From Bacillota bacterium (GTDB lineage: Bacteria > Bacillota > SHA-98 > Ch115 > JABLXJ01): a stretch of DNA of 64,000 bases. The stretch lies in contig JABLXJ010000002.1 in NCBI GenBank assembly GCA_013178125.1, forward strand, positions 1-64,000, in the 5' to 3' direction. Numbering within the stretch: position 1 is the first letter of the stretch; each line of letters begins with the position of its first letter. Positions 44,314 through 53,661 of this stretch are shown here, piece after piece. Position numbers and translations under genes: made by a program. The notes under the pieces were generated by a model. That model saw only the letters and a list, made by a program, of their open reading frames with translations, did no database searches and was not told the DNA's origin.

Positions 44314-45747
44314 ATGAACAATACGAGCAATACGAGCGATAAGATGAGAATTGGTATCCTGGGCTTTTCTGATGGGGAGCCTGCAGTGCATGAGCAATTA
44401 AAGGATATTGTACAAAAGCAGATGGATGCAATTGCAGCTGCGCTCGAGAAGACAGGTAAGGTTGAGGTCGTGCGCGGCAGGGGTTTGGTCAATTCGGCCC
44501 GCATGGCCAAGGATGAGGCATTGAGAATGGTGGCGGAGGATGTCGATGGGGTCATCTTCTCCTACGGGGTGTTCAGCTTCCCGAACTTCTCCGCAATCGC
44601 TGCCAGGAATAGCAGGAGCCCCATTCTTCTCGCCGCCAATCTGAACCCCGATTGGCCCGGCATGGTTGCGATGTTGGCTGGCGGTGGGGCTCTAAACCAC
44701 CTCGGCATCAAGCATTTCAGGGTTGCGGGGGATATAGACGACCCGGAGGTGCTGGAAAAGGTGATGGCATTCTGCCGTTGCGCCAGGGTTGTTTCCAGGC
44801 TGAACGGGCAAACCTACGGCCTCATAGGCGGCAGGAGTCTCGGAATGTATAGTGCTACAGTTGATATGCAGACATGGCAGAGGATATTTGGTGTCGATAT
44901 CGAACATATAGATGAATCCGAAATCTTGCGCTTAGCAGATACTATCCCGGCTGAGAAGGTCGAGTCCGCTTTTAGATGGCTTACGGAGAAAGTTGGGGAT
45001 ATAAGATACGACGGGGCGAAATTGACTCCGGAAAAGCTGAAGACACAGATCCGGCATTATGAAGCGACCAAGAGGCTCATCAGGGAGAGGAATCTGGATT
45101 TCGTCGGCGTCAAGTGCCATTATGAAATGAGCCGCAATTATTGCACTCAATGCCTCTCGGCTGCGTTTTGCAATGATCCTTATGACTGGGATGGGCCTAA
45201 GGAACCGGTCGTTTTTGCCTGCGAGGCTGATTCTGATGCTGCGCTGACCATGCAGATATTGAAGGAATTGACCGGTGGCCCGGTTATCTTTATGGATGTC
45301 CGGCATTATGATGCCGACGAGGATGTAATGGTTTTCTGCAATTGCGGCTCCCAGTCCACATACTTTGCCAATAAGTCGATGGATCCTAGAGAGAACCTCA
45401 AATATGTGACCCTTTATCCTGCATTGGATATCTACTCTGGGGGTGGAGCCCATGTAAACCTGATGACCAGGGCTGGCAAGGCCACTATCGCCAGGTTGAA
45501 CAGGACAGAAGGCAAATACAGGATGACGATCACCCCGGCGGAATTCGTGGAGTTGCCTCGGGAGAAGATGAAAGAGACTACAGAGGAATGGCCTCATGTT
45601 TTCGCGAAGCTCCCGTTCGACCATGAGCTTTTCATCCAACAGTTTGATGCCAACCATTGTCATAGCGTATATGGGGACCATGTAGAGGATTTGAAGATGA
45701 TTTGTAGCATGCTGGGTATTGAAGTGGAGATTCTAGGTGAGCGGTAA
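44314..45747 (+). CDS. L-fucose isomerase-like protein (COG2407-type)
   Basis: Related to L-fucose/L-arabinose isomerases, metal-dependent aldose-ketose isomerases. Visible blocks are the N-terminal Rossmann-like part (MRIGILGFSDGEPAVH), GLIGGRSLGMY, the putative metal ligands in ACEAD and MDVRHYD, and the C-terminal GGGAHV. ATG 44314 is used because GGGGAAAG lies just before it; ATG 44345 (MRIGIL) and two ATGs near 44284 are alternatives. Length about 477 aa. It should turn the imported aldose into a ketose; the substrate is not known. Confidence 0.85.
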   Translation: MNNTSNTSDKMRIGILGFSDGEPAVHEQLKDIVQKQMDAIAAALEKTGKVEVVRGRGLVNSARMAKDEALRMVAEDVDGVIFSYGVFSFPNFSAIAARNSRSPILLAANLNPDWPGMVAMLAGGGALNHLGIKHFRVAGDIDDPEVLEKVMAFCRCARVVSRLNGQTYGLIGGRSLGMYSATVDMQTWQRIFGVDIEHIDESEILRLADTIPAEKVESAFRWLTEKVGDIRYDGAKLTPEKLKTQIRHYEATKRLIRERNLDFVGVKCHYEMSRNYCTQCLSAAFCNDPYDWDGPKEPVVFACEADSDAALTMQILKELTGGPVIFMDVRHYDADEDVMVFCNCGSQSTYFANKSMDPRENLKYVTLYPALDIYSGGGAHVNLMTRAGKATIARLNRTEGKYRMTITPAEFVELPREKMKETTEEWPHVFAKLPFDHELFIQQFDANHCHSVYGDHVEDLKMICSMLGIEVEILGER

Positions 45748-45939
45748 GCGGTAGCGGTGGGAACGGTAGGAATTGTACTTAAATTTTAATTGCCGCGTTC
45801 GCTTGCTTTATCGTATTCATCGCTCGTTTGCCTTGCTGCATTCACCTGCAGCGAAGGCTTGTCCAACCAAATACAACCAAATATAAATGTTTATCCAAAT
45901 GCCTGCGTAAAGGCTACCTGTGAGTTGGAGGCGATTCCC

Positions 45940-46401
45940 TTGCTCATAGCTATTGGTTGCGATGATGCGGGGTTTAAACTCAAGGAGATAATAAAGGGTT
46001 ATCTGGTGGAGTCGGGATATGAGGTCGAGGATTATGGCTGCTATACCGAGGATCCCGTCGATTACCCGGATATAGGCTATGCTGTGGCGGAGGGCGTGGC
46101 CTCTGGCAAACATGACCGCGGCATACTGATATGCGGTACCGGGATAGGCATGGCCATCACGGCAAACAAGGTTGCGGGGATCCGGGCGGCGGTCTGTCAT
46201 GACGTTTATTCAGCGGAGCGCGCCAGGAAGAGCAACGACGCCCAGATCATGACCCTTGGAGCGCGAGTTATTGGGCCTGAGCTTGCAAAGAAGCTGGTGT
46301 CCATATGGCTTGAATCCGAGTTTGCCGGGGGCAATTCCAAGAGAAAGGTCGACAAGATAATGCAGGTGGAGGCCAGGTACTTGCGGAGGGATGTGGGCTG
46401 A
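45940..46401 (+). CDS. rpiB: RpiB/LacAB family sugar-phosphate isomerase
   Basis: The fold of ribose-5-phosphate isomerase B: GCDDAGFKLKEIIKGYL at the N-terminus (usually CDHAG; here Asp replaces the His, so CDDAG), the anion hole GTGIGMAI with its preceding Cys (LICGTGIG) and NDAQIMTLGARVIG. TTG 45940 has GGAGG at 8 nt; upstream sequence in the same frame is not conserved. Length 153 aa. Within this operon it probably isomerises the ketose phosphate formed by DhaKL. The gap 45748-45939 shows no other feature. Confidence 0.88.
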   Translation: MLIAIGCDDAGFKLKEIIKGYLVESGYEVEDYGCYTEDPVDYPDIGYAVAEGVASGKHDRGILICGTGIGMAITANKVAGIRAAVCHDVYSAERARKSNDAQIMTLGARVIGPELAKKLVSIWLESEFAGGNSKRKVDKIMQVEARYLRRDVG

Positions 46402-46559
46402 GCATAGCAAATTCCGGCCGTAATATCCCTGCGAGCTTATCTAAGCTCGTTTTAGGCACTTTCAAGGAGAGCGTAGCGCAGGTTAGTGTAGCATAGGTTA
46501 TTTGGAAGACATATCTCCAAGGCCAATTCAGTAGAGATTTAGAACTGGGGTGGTAGATC

Positions 46560-47564
46560 TTGAAGAAGTTCATAAATAACCCTGATGTGGTTGTTGACGA
46601 AATGGTCGAGGGGTTTCTTTATGCGCACGGGGATCGCATAAGGAAGCTTGATGAGGCGAGGACCCTTGTGAGGGCCGATGCGCCGGTCAAGGGGAAGGTT
46701 GGGATAGTCACGGGCGGGGGCTCGGGCCATAAACCCTCGTTTATCGGGTATATAGGCAAGGGCATGCTGGACGCCGTCGCAGTCGGGGAGATATTCACCT
46801 CGCCACCCCCTGGTGCGGTATATGAGGCCATCAAGGCCACCGACGGTGGCAAGGGGGTGCTCCTCCTGCTCGGCAACTACGCAGGGGATGTCATGAATTT
46901 TGACATGGCCGCGGAGCTTGCGAGGGGCGAGGGAATAGAGGTTGAGCAATCCATAGCAACAGACGATGTGGGCTCGGGATTCAAGGATGATAAATCAAAG
47001 AGGAGGGGCGTAGTAGGGGAGTTTCTGATCTGGAAGATGACCGGGGCGATGGCTGAGCGCGGGGAGGGCTTATCTGAGGTTAAGAGGATAGCGGATAAGG
47101 TCAACCAGAACACCCGGACGATGGGGGTTGCGATATCCCCGTGCACTGTGCCCGCCGCAGGGAGGCCAACCTTTACGCTTGCAGATGATGAGATGGAGGT
47201 TGGGGTCGGCCACCACGGGGAGCCGGGGCTTAAGAGGGAGGAGCTAAGACCCGTGGATGAGATAGTGGATATGCTTTGTGCCGAGGTCATTCCCGATCTT
47301 CCATTTGAGGCTGGCGACGAGGTTGTAACGTTGATCAACGGCCTTGGAGCAACGCCCCAGCTCGAGCTCTACATAGCAAATAGGCGGCTCTTCAAGAACG
47401 TAACGGATAAGGGGATAAGGATATACAGGGCGCTTGTAGGGGAGTTTTTCACCGCCCTCGAGATGGCGGGATTCTCCATCACCCTGTGCAGGCTCGATGA
47501 TGAACTGAAGGAGCTGCTTGATGCTGAGGCATATACCCCGTATTTCACTCAGGCCGGGAGATAA
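46560..47564 (+). CDS. dhaK: dihydroxyacetone kinase subunit DhaK-like
   Basis: The substrate-binding kinase subunit, which holds the ketone covalently on a His. GGGSGHKPSFIGYIGKGML near residue 52 and the active-site GHHGEPG near residue 220 (usually GIHGEPG) are present. Start TTG 46560 with GGGGTGG upstream. Length 334 aa is normal. It is followed directly by DhaL. With an isomerase and RpiB beside it, the substrate may be a tetrulose or similar ketose rather than dihydroxyacetone. Confidence 0.92.
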   Translation: MKKFINNPDVVVDEMVEGFLYAHGDRIRKLDEARTLVRADAPVKGKVGIVTGGGSGHKPSFIGYIGKGMLDAVAVGEIFTSPPPGAVYEAIKATDGGKGVLLLLGNYAGDVMNFDMAAELARGEGIEVEQSIATDDVGSGFKDDKSKRRGVVGEFLIWKMTGAMAERGEGLSEVKRIADKVNQNTRTMGVAISPCTVPAAGRPTFTLADDEMEVGVGHHGEPGLKREELRPVDEIVDMLCAEVIPDLPFEAGDEVVTLINGLGATPQLELYIANRRLFKNVTDKGIRIYRALVGEFFTALEMAGFSITLCRLDDELKELLDAEAYTPYFTQAGR

Positions 47565-47586
47565 GGTTCAGGGGATCGGGAGAAAA

Positions 47587-48267
47587 ATGAGCATGGAGGC
47601 GCAAATGGGAGAGATGTGCATGGGCAACACGGGTGAGGTCGCGAAGATTACGAGTAAAGATGTGCTAGCCGCAATTTACAGGATATGCGATGCGGTTGAG
47701 GAGAATAAGGCATATCTCTGTGAGCTCGATGCCGCCCTGGGTGACGGGGATCACGGGGTGAGCATGTCCAAGAGCTTCCGGGCCGTGAGGGATAAGCTCC
47801 CGTCCCTTGAGGGGAAGGATGTGGGGGCCATCCTGAAGGCGGTGGGCATGGCGCTCATCTCTACAGTGGGAGGGGCCATGGGCCCGCTTTTCGGGAGCGC
47901 GTTCTTGAAGGCTGGGGAGAGGGCGGCCGGCAAGCAAGAGATAGGGCTGGATGACATAGTTGATATGTTCATTGCGGGTGAGGAGGCCATAGTAGCGCGG
48001 GGCAAGGCGAAGGTGGGGGATAAGACTCTTCTCGATACGGTGCATCCGGCGGTTGAGGCTATAAAGGAAGCGAGGGCGCGTGGATTATCGCTTGTTGAGG
48101 CCTTGAGAGAGGCTACTAAGGCTGCGGAGCTGGGCATGAAATCAACCGTAGGCATGATAGCCAGGGTGGGGCGGGCGAGCAGGCTGGGGGAGAGGACGAT
48201 AGGCCACCAGGACCCCGGTGCAACGTCCGCGTATATCATCATAAAAGCCGCGATGGAAGGACTTTAA
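47587..48267 (+). CDS. dhaL: dihydroxyacetone kinase subunit DhaL-like
   Basis: The nucleotide-binding helical-barrel subunit. The Mg-binding segment ALGDGDHGVSMSKSF and the later TVGGAMGPLFG loop are intact, and the C-terminus has DPGATS. ATG 47587 is preferred because GGGAG is just upstream. Length 226 aa. No DhaM phosphotransferase subunit is seen, so phosphate presumably comes straight from ATP, as in the known two-component erythrulose kinases. Last gene of the operon. Confidence 0.92.
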   Translation: MSMEAQMGEMCMGNTGEVAKITSKDVLAAIYRICDAVEENKAYLCELDAALGDGDHGVSMSKSFRAVRDKLPSLEGKDVGAILKAVGMALISTVGGAMGPLFGSAFLKAGERAAGKQEIGLDDIVDMFIAGEEAIVARGKAKVGDKTLLDTVHPAVEAIKEARARGLSLVEALREATKAAELGMKSTVGMIARVGRASRLGERTIGHQDPGATSAYIIIKAAMEGL

Positions 48268-48453
48268 GATCATGTGTTAAAACCCTTCAGGGTTGTCGAT
48301 GAACCCGATATCGTTCACGATGACAAGGAGGTCGTCAAGAAGGCCTGCGGAATCAAGAATCAAGAGTGTGGATCGAATCGATCTCCTCCTCTTGGGTTAG
48401 ATCAGCAATTCCTGAGAATATAAAATAAATATAAGTAGGTGCATTCATTGCAC

Positions 48454-48506
48454 CGATATCCTCCTCGGATACCCCTAGTCACAGGCCGTTTTCGAGGAGG
48501 ATATCG
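48454..48506. terminator. 14-bp perfect inverted repeat between the convergent sugar and Tad operons
   Basis: CGATATCCTCCTCG (48454-48467) and its exact complement (48493-48506) are separated by 25 bp and followed by a T-rich stretch. As both operons converge here, a bidirectional terminator is the simplest reading. The arm also contains AGGAGGATAT, a ribosome-binding-like sequence. Otherwise 48268-48615 holds only a short decayed coding-like stretch at about 48285-48350. Confidence 0.55.
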
Positions 48507-48615
48507 CTTTGGTTTTGAATAGTCGGTAGTCACACAAATCGGCTCGATCAAATAAGATTAAGATAATGAAGCCATCTGTGGCACCGAAGTCTAAAACAGG
48601 CGTGTTACTACACCT

Positions 48616-48975
48616 TCAAGTTACATGCACCCTAGCCTCAATGTTCAGACGATCGCCTTTTTCTGTTTTTGTATCCCTTATGGTCCCTGAAGGAAGCTCC
48701 GCGACACAACATGCCTCATGCACCACAGGGGTTATCCTGAAGGGCTTAACTCCTTCCGCAAGCCAAATTACACGAAAACTCCTATCCAAAAAGAGAATAT
48801 CTATGGGGAAGCGCATAAAAAAAGTATGAACGCATCTACACGGAATTAATACTATTCCTTCACCGACGGGAAGGCTCGCCCGCCCGAGAAGCCCCACGAG
48901 CCGTCCCACAAACGTTGAAGATATCAAGGTTTTCTCTACAAGGATAGTTCCTTTTGTTATATTCGTGATCGTCAT
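48616..48975 (-). CDS. DUF192 family protein
   Basis: A small beta-rich protein of the COG1430/DUF192 family: GRLVGLLGRASLPVGEGIVL, then HTFFMRFPIDILFLD and WLAEGVKPF are typical. Members are often secreted, but no clear signal peptide is present here. ATG 48975 is chosen over an in-frame upstream start because GAGG lies at a good distance. Length 119 aa. It is last in the Tad operon; DUF192 genes occur near tad genes elsewhere, but their function is unknown. Confidence 0.82.
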   Translation of the reverse strand: MTITNITKGTILVEKTLISSTFVGRLVGLLGRASLPVGEGIVLIPCRCVHTFFMRFPIDILFLDRSFRVIWLAEGVKPFRITPVVHEACCVAELPSGTIRDTKTEKGDRLNIEARVHVT

Positions 48976-49021
48976 GGCTACCTCGATGCATAGGATACAT
49001 TTAAAAAATCCAAAGTACATC

Positions 49022-49969
49022 TCACTGGGCCCAGTTCCCCATCTTCATGAAGGTCATGACTATCTGGATTGCTGCCGGCCCGAGAAGCACGATAAAGATA
49101 GTCGGGAATATGAAAAATACCAAGGGAATAAGCATTTTAATCGGGGCCTTCATTGCTGCCTCTTCAGCTTGTTGGCGCCTTGACATTCGCAATTGAGCTG
49201 CCTGTATTCTAAGCGTATTCGCGATGCCTACCCCGAGTTGGTCGGCCTGAATAATGGCAGCAATCAACGAAGAAACCTCTTGAATCTTTACACGCTCGGC
49301 AAGGGCTCGTAATGCTTCACGTCTAGATTTGCCCACCCTGATTTCCTGAAGCAGTATACCAAATTCGTCTGAAAGTGGCCCCTTCTTTCTCTCTATTACC
49401 TTTGCAAGTGCACTATCGAAACCCAATCCTGCTTCTACGCTTACAGTAAGAAGGTCAAGCACGTCAGGAAGGGCCTTCCTTATTTCCTTTTCCCGGCCGC
49501 GTTTCTTGCGCTTTATCATTATATCCGGGAGAAGAAGACCTATAACAAACCCAGAGATTCCCAAAATAATTGCCTTTAAAACTTCCACCTCACAAGCCAG
49601 CGAAAGGAGCAAAGTACCCAAAGGCAATGCAAATCCTGTAATCAGTTTTAGAACCAGGTACTCATTAGGGTTCATACTCCCCGTATTCCCTGCGCCCTCA
49701 AGCCTCTTTCGCACTGACTCTTTGACAGTTTTTGGCGCGATACCTGCAATAGCCTTAACAACCCTACGCAAAACCGGAAATACTACCCGTTCATTTATGG
49801 ATTCCGCGAGCTCTTTCTCGCGTTCCGAGGCCACACAAGAAGCTAATATCCTCCCCAATCTCCTTCTAACCCGGTTTTTGTCGGCCTCCAAATGAGACAC
49901 AATCCCTAGCGTGACCAATGTCACACTTGCAAAGACAAAGAAGGATATGACGTAAATGCCGTTTTGCAT
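49022..49969 (-). CDS. tadC: Tad pilus inner-membrane platform protein TadC
   Basis: A type II secretion F-domain protein that works with TadB and the TadA ATPase in Flp pilus assembly. Hydrophobic segments lie at residues 5-25, about 115-155 and 285-310; the cytoplasmic F domain includes LTVSVEAGLGFDSAL and LGVGIANTLRIQAAQLRMSRR. Length 315 aa is normal. The 63-bp gap to tadB contains nothing else. Confidence 0.92.
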   Translation of the reverse strand: MQNGIYVISFFVFASVTLVTLGIVSHLEADKNRVRRRLGRILASCVASEREKELAESINERVVFPVLRRVVKAIAGIAPKTVKESVRKRLEGAGNTGSMNPNEYLVLKLITGFALPLGTLLLSLACEVEVLKAIILGISGFVIGLLLPDIMIKRKKRGREKEIRKALPDVLDLLTVSVEAGLGFDSALAKVIERKKGPLSDEFGILLQEIRVGKSRREALRALAERVKIQEVSSLIAAIIQADQLGVGIANTLRIQAAQLRMSRRQQAEEAAMKAPIKMLIPLVFFIFPTIFIVLLGPAAIQIVMTFMKMGNWAQ

Positions 49970-50032
49970 ACTTCTTCACTTCCGTAAAGACTTATATAAA
50001 GCCGCTTTAGCATACGGCCTTAAACTTCGATC

Positions 50033-50995
50033 TTAAACTTCGATCGCCACAATCCTCCGGATTATGAGAGCACCGAGGATTTCATTTAGCACAGCATATG
50101 CTAACATTAACTTACCAAGAGGATGGGAGAAAAGCACACTCATATATTGCGGATTGACGACAAACACAAAGGCCCCGATCCCTAAAGGTAACATACCAAT
50201 TATCAAGCCTGATAATCGTCCCTGAGCCGTCAGTGTTCTTATTTCCCCTTTGATTCTTACCCTTTCTCGTATAGTGGTAGCGATATTATCAAGTATCTCT
50301 GAGAGATTCCCGCCAACCTGGCGCTGGATCAATATAGCTGTTACTACCAAATCCAGATCATCACTCTTGATCCGCTTTGCGAGACTGGACAGGGAATCTT
50401 CAGTCGTCGCGCCCAGATTCATATCCTTTAAGGTACGAGAGAATTCTTCCGAAATCGGCGGAGGCATCTCTCTTGATACTACATCCATAGCCTGGAGAAA
50501 ACTGTACCCTGCGCGTAAAGAGTTAGACATCGCAGTAAGAGTATCAGCTATCTGTCCGTTAAAGGCTGCGAACCTCTTCACCCGGCGAATATGAACGAAA
50601 ATCCAGGGGCTAAATGCTCCTACTGCCGCCATAAAGAGAGAAAGGAAGAGACTTTCTGTAAAGATAAAGGTCCCACCTGCGAAACTTACTATCATGAAGA
50701 GATTAAGGACTACAAATTCCGAGCCGCGTAATGGCAAATTTGCCTGCTCTAATCCTTCTTCCAGCTTCTGCGCATAACTCTTGGTTTCAAATACCCTTCC
50801 CATCCTGCGAAGAGCCTTCCTGAAGCCTATAAAGGTCTCCGTGTTTCTCCCGGCCGGGCTGGTGGGATTCTTCGTCACATACTTATCCAGCCTGCTCCGC
50901 ATCAAATGGGTGCCGTCACTCGAAGCGCTCATTATTCCTATCACTGCCAGGGCAATCGTCAAAAACGCAAGGATCGTTATAACAATCAGCATCAT
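50033..50995 (-). CDS. tadB: Tad pilus inner-membrane platform protein TadB
   Basis: The second F-domain platform protein, with four hydrophobic segments and a central SLRAGYSFLQAMDVVSREM domain ending in GGNLSEILDNIATTIRER. The start is decided by the ribosome binding site: an in-frame ATG exists at 51010, but the AGGAGGAG after it serves ATG 50995. Length about 320 aa. It follows tadA closely. Confidence 0.92.
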   Translation of the reverse strand: MMLIVITILAFLTIALAVIGIMSASSDGTHLMRSRLDKYVTKNPTSPAGRNTETFIGFRKALRRMGRVFETKSYAQKLEEGLEQANLPLRGSEFVVLNLFMIVSFAGGTFIFTESLFLSLFMAAVGAFSPWIFVHIRRVKRFAAFNGQIADTLTAMSNSLRAGYSFLQAMDVVSREMPPPISEEFSRTLKDMNLGATTEDSLSSLAKRIKSDDLDLVVTAILIQRQVGGNLSEILDNIATTIRERVRIKGEIRTLTAQGRLSGLIIGMLPLGIGAFVFVVNPQYMSVLFSHPLGKLMLAYAVLNEILGALIIRRIVAIEV

Positions 50996-51015
50996 GAAAC
51001 TCCTCCTCATAATCC

Positions 51016-52461
51016 CTACCCGAAAATCCCGGGAGGGAGGTGAATTCCATGAACCTCAAACTTCTCAGCAAACTTGGGTCTTATCCCTGTGCCGCGGAAT
51101 CTCCCCATTACTTTTCCACTTTCATCAAGACCTTGCTGTTCAAAAACAAATATATCCTGGCTGGTGATAATCTCCCCTTCCATTCCTTGGACCTCGGTAA
51201 CCTGCGTAACCTTTCTGGTTCCATCACGCAAACGAGACTGATGGACTACAAGATCGATAGCCGAGGCTATCTGTTCCCTTATGGCTCGCACGGGTAAATC
51301 CATCCCTGCCATCAATACCATTGTCTCCACCCTTGCAAGCAGGTCACGTGGGGAATTAGCATGAGCAGTGGTAAGAGAACCATCATGCCCCGTATTCATG
51401 GCTTGGAGCATGTCGAGAGCTTCACCACCCCTGACTTCTCCCACCACTATCCTGTCCGGTCGCATTCTCAGGGCGTTTCGGACAAGGTCCCTGATCGTTA
51501 TCGCACCCTTTCCTTCTATATTAGGCGGACGAGATTCAAGCGTGACCACATGATCCTGTCTCAGTTGAAGCTCTGCGGCATCTTCTATTGTAACTATCCT
51601 CTCATCCTCAGGTATAAAGGAAGAAAGCACATTCAGAGTTGTAGTCTTACCACTCCCCGTTCCCCCTGAAACAACAATATTCAGGCGGGCTCTGACGCAG
51701 GCTTCCAGGAAATCTGCCATTTCTCGGGTAAGGGTCCCAAAGGAAATCAAGTCCTCCATCGTAAAGGGATCCTTCGAAAACTTCCTAATGGTGATACAGG
51801 GCCCCACAAGGGAGAGCGGGGGAATTATGGCATTTACGCGCGATCCGTCGGGCAGCCTGGCATCTACCATAGGACTTGCCTCATCAATGCGCCTGCCAAG
51901 AGGGGCTACTATCCTTTCAATAACATGCATTACATGGTTAGAATCCCTAAAGCTTACGTCCGCGAGCTCCAATTTGCCGTTACGCTCAACATAAACCTGA
52001 TAAGGTCCGTTAACCATGATTTCGGTAATAGCAGGGTCTTGAAGAAGAGAGTTGATAGGACCGTACCCTATCACGTCGTCGAGGACTTCGAGAATGACTC
52101 TCTGGCGGTCACTGGGAAGAAGGGTAGGCTCCTCCTCGGCGAGGACACCAGTAACAACCGCTTCTACTTTCTCTCTTAGCTTTGCCTGTTCATCAGGACT
52201 ATTGCCTTTTTCCAGTAGTTCTCTGTCTACTTCTTTCACAAGGCGACCGTGGATTTTCTCTTTTACGGCACTCAAGGGATCTTCCTGTCTTGACATTCTG
52301 GATTCCTGTCTTGTCGGCTTGCGATGAAGACGCCTGACGAGTTCATTTTTCTCACTTTTAAGCCTTTGGAGATCCTTTTCTCCTGTCTTGGATTCTCTAT
52401 TACCCTTAGCGTGCACAGGCCTCGTATGCTCAAGCCGCGTAAGTAGTGACACATTTCTCAC
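51016..52461 (-). CDS. tadA: Tad pilus assembly ATPase TadA (CpaF)
   Basis: The secretion-superfamily hexameric ATPase that powers pilus extension. It has a variable basic N-terminus (residues 1-70), then the N-terminal domain, Walker [11 protein letters not shown] near residue 265, the Asp box EDAAELQL, Walker [14 protein letters not shown] and the His box [16 protein letters not shown] 52461 overlaps the cpaE stop; GTG 52452, with GAGAGGTGAG just upstream, may be the real start. Length 478-481 aa is normal. Confidence 0.94.
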   Translation of the reverse strand: MRNVSLLTRLEHTRPVHAKGNRESKTGEKDLQRLKSEKNELVRRLHRKPTRQESRMSRQEDPLSAVKEKIHGRLVKEVDRELLEKGNSPDEQAKLREKVEAVVTGVLAEEEPTLLPSDRQRVILEVLDDVIGYGPINSLLQDPAITEIMVNGPYQVYVERNGKLELADVSFRDSNHVMHVIERIVAPLGRRIDEASPMVDARLPDGSRVNAIIPPLSLVGPCITIRKFSKDPFTMEDLISFGTLTREMADFLEACVRARLNIVVSGGTGSGKTTTLNVLSSFIPEDERIVTIEDAAELQLRQDHVVTLESRPPNIEGKGAITIRDLVRNALRMRPDRIVVGEVRGGEALDMLQAMNTGHDGSLTTAHANSPRDLLARVETMVLMAGMDLPVRAIREQIASAIDLVVHQSRLRDGTRKVTQVTEVQGMEGEIITSQDIFVFEQQGLDESGKVMGRFRGTGIRPKFAEKFEVHGIHLPPGIFG

Positions 52462-53651
52462 CTCTCATTCGAATCAACTTGTGTGAAGATCTCTATTAGC
52501 ATTTTTGCAAGGCTCCTCACGCTTTGGGAGATTTTAGATGAAGGATTGCCAGTCACGAATGGTACCCCCCTGTTCACGGAGGGTATCACGATCTTGCCGT
52601 CGCTGGGAATATGGGCATCTACGGAATGTCCGAGCGTTTTTTCCATTTCTTCCGGTTTTATCCCTATCTCCCGCGAAGAGCGATTAAGAATTATCCTTGT
52701 CTTTCTCTCAGGATAATGTAAAGAACTCATTAAATCGAGACATAGCTTCGTATTCTTAATCGCTGGAATTTCCAGGGTGGTTACGAGGAGAATTAAATCA
52801 GCTATATCCAAAGCTGAAAGCACATTTTCCGAAAAGGACTGGGATGTGTCAACCACGATATAGTCGAACATCTTTTTGAGGATGTTGAGGACTTCCCGAA
52901 CGTGTCCGGGTTCAACCAGCTCTGCCTCCTCGGGCCTCATTGGGGCTGCAAGGACTTTGAGCCCAGACCTATGAGTAACCAAACATAATTCCACAAGTTC
53001 TCTATTGATTTCTTCCTTCTTTGCAATATCCGCCATAGTATGTACAGGCACAACATCAAGTAATATCGCCACATCACCAAACTCAAGATCGAGATCCACA
53101 ATAGCAACTCGCCCCTTGGCTTCTTGAGCTAAACTAACAGCAAGATTTACACCAATTGTAGTCTTACCGACCCCACCTTTTGTGCTGAAGACAGTAATGA
53201 CCTTGCCATCCTTCTCATGGGGCTTTCTGGATGAATTTGTTATGCCCAAATCCCCTTGATGTTCTCTTCGCTTCCTGTCGACCTCGTAAGCCCGTCTTAC
53301 CCTATCTAGAAGCTCTTTCGCAGTGAAAGGCTTAATGAGGTACTCCCGCGCGCCAGCTACCATAGCCTCTCGCAAGTACTCCGGCTCACTATGGGCCGAG
53401 ATAGCAATTATAGTGGCCATGGGGACCTCCAAAGCAATGGTCTCAATGGCACTTATCCCGCCCGCAATCGGGATATTCATCTCTATAAGGATCACATCAG
53501 GCCAAAAGCGCTTGGCCAATGAGAGAGCTTCTTCCCCAGTTTTAGCCTCTCCAACAACCTCAAAATCATCTTCCAGACTTAGGAACTTCTTTATATTCTC
53601 CCGTGTTTCAATTGCATCATCGGCTATAAGCACCTTCATTTTCTCTGCCAC
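52458..53651 (-). CDS. cpaE: CpaE/TadZ-like protein: atypical receiver domain plus MinD/ParA-type ATPase
   Basis: Localises Tad machinery at the cell pole in other bacteria. Residues 5-125 are a response-regulator receiver: Asp11-Asp12 and Lys108 are kept, but the phospho-accepting Asp position holds Glu57 (VILIEMN). Residues about 145-390 are a P-loop ATPase with the deviant Walker A FSTKGGVGKTT and IVDLDLEFGDV. GTG 53651 has GAGG 8 nt upstream. Length 397 aa. It lies between the secretin and tadA, the usual order. Confidence 0.9.
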   Translation of the reverse strand: MAEKMKVLIADDAIETRENIKKFLSLEDDFEVVGEAKTGEEALSLAKRFWPDVILIEMNIPIAGGISAIETIALEVPMATIIAISAHSEPEYLREAMVAGAREYLIKPFTAKELLDRVRRAYEVDRKRREHQGDLGITNSSRKPHEKDGKVITVFSTKGGVGKTTIGVNLAVSLAQEAKGRVAIVDLDLEFGDVAILLDVVPVHTMADIAKKEEINRELVELCLVTHRSGLKVLAAPMRPEEAELVEPGHVREVLNILKKMFDYIVVDTSQSFSENVLSALDIADLILLVTTLEIPAIKNTKLCLDLMSSLHYPERKTRIILNRSSREIGIKPEEMEKTLGHSVDAHIPSDGKIVIPSVNRGVPFVTGNPSSKISQSVRSLAKMLIEIFTQVDSNER

Positions 53652-53661
53652 ACTTACCGCC

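Noticed and set aside
48285-48350. Short coding-like stretch (VVDEPDIVHDDKEVVKKACG) after dhaL
   Set aside because: It is too short, has no start, and I cannot assign it to a family; at best it is a decayed gene end.
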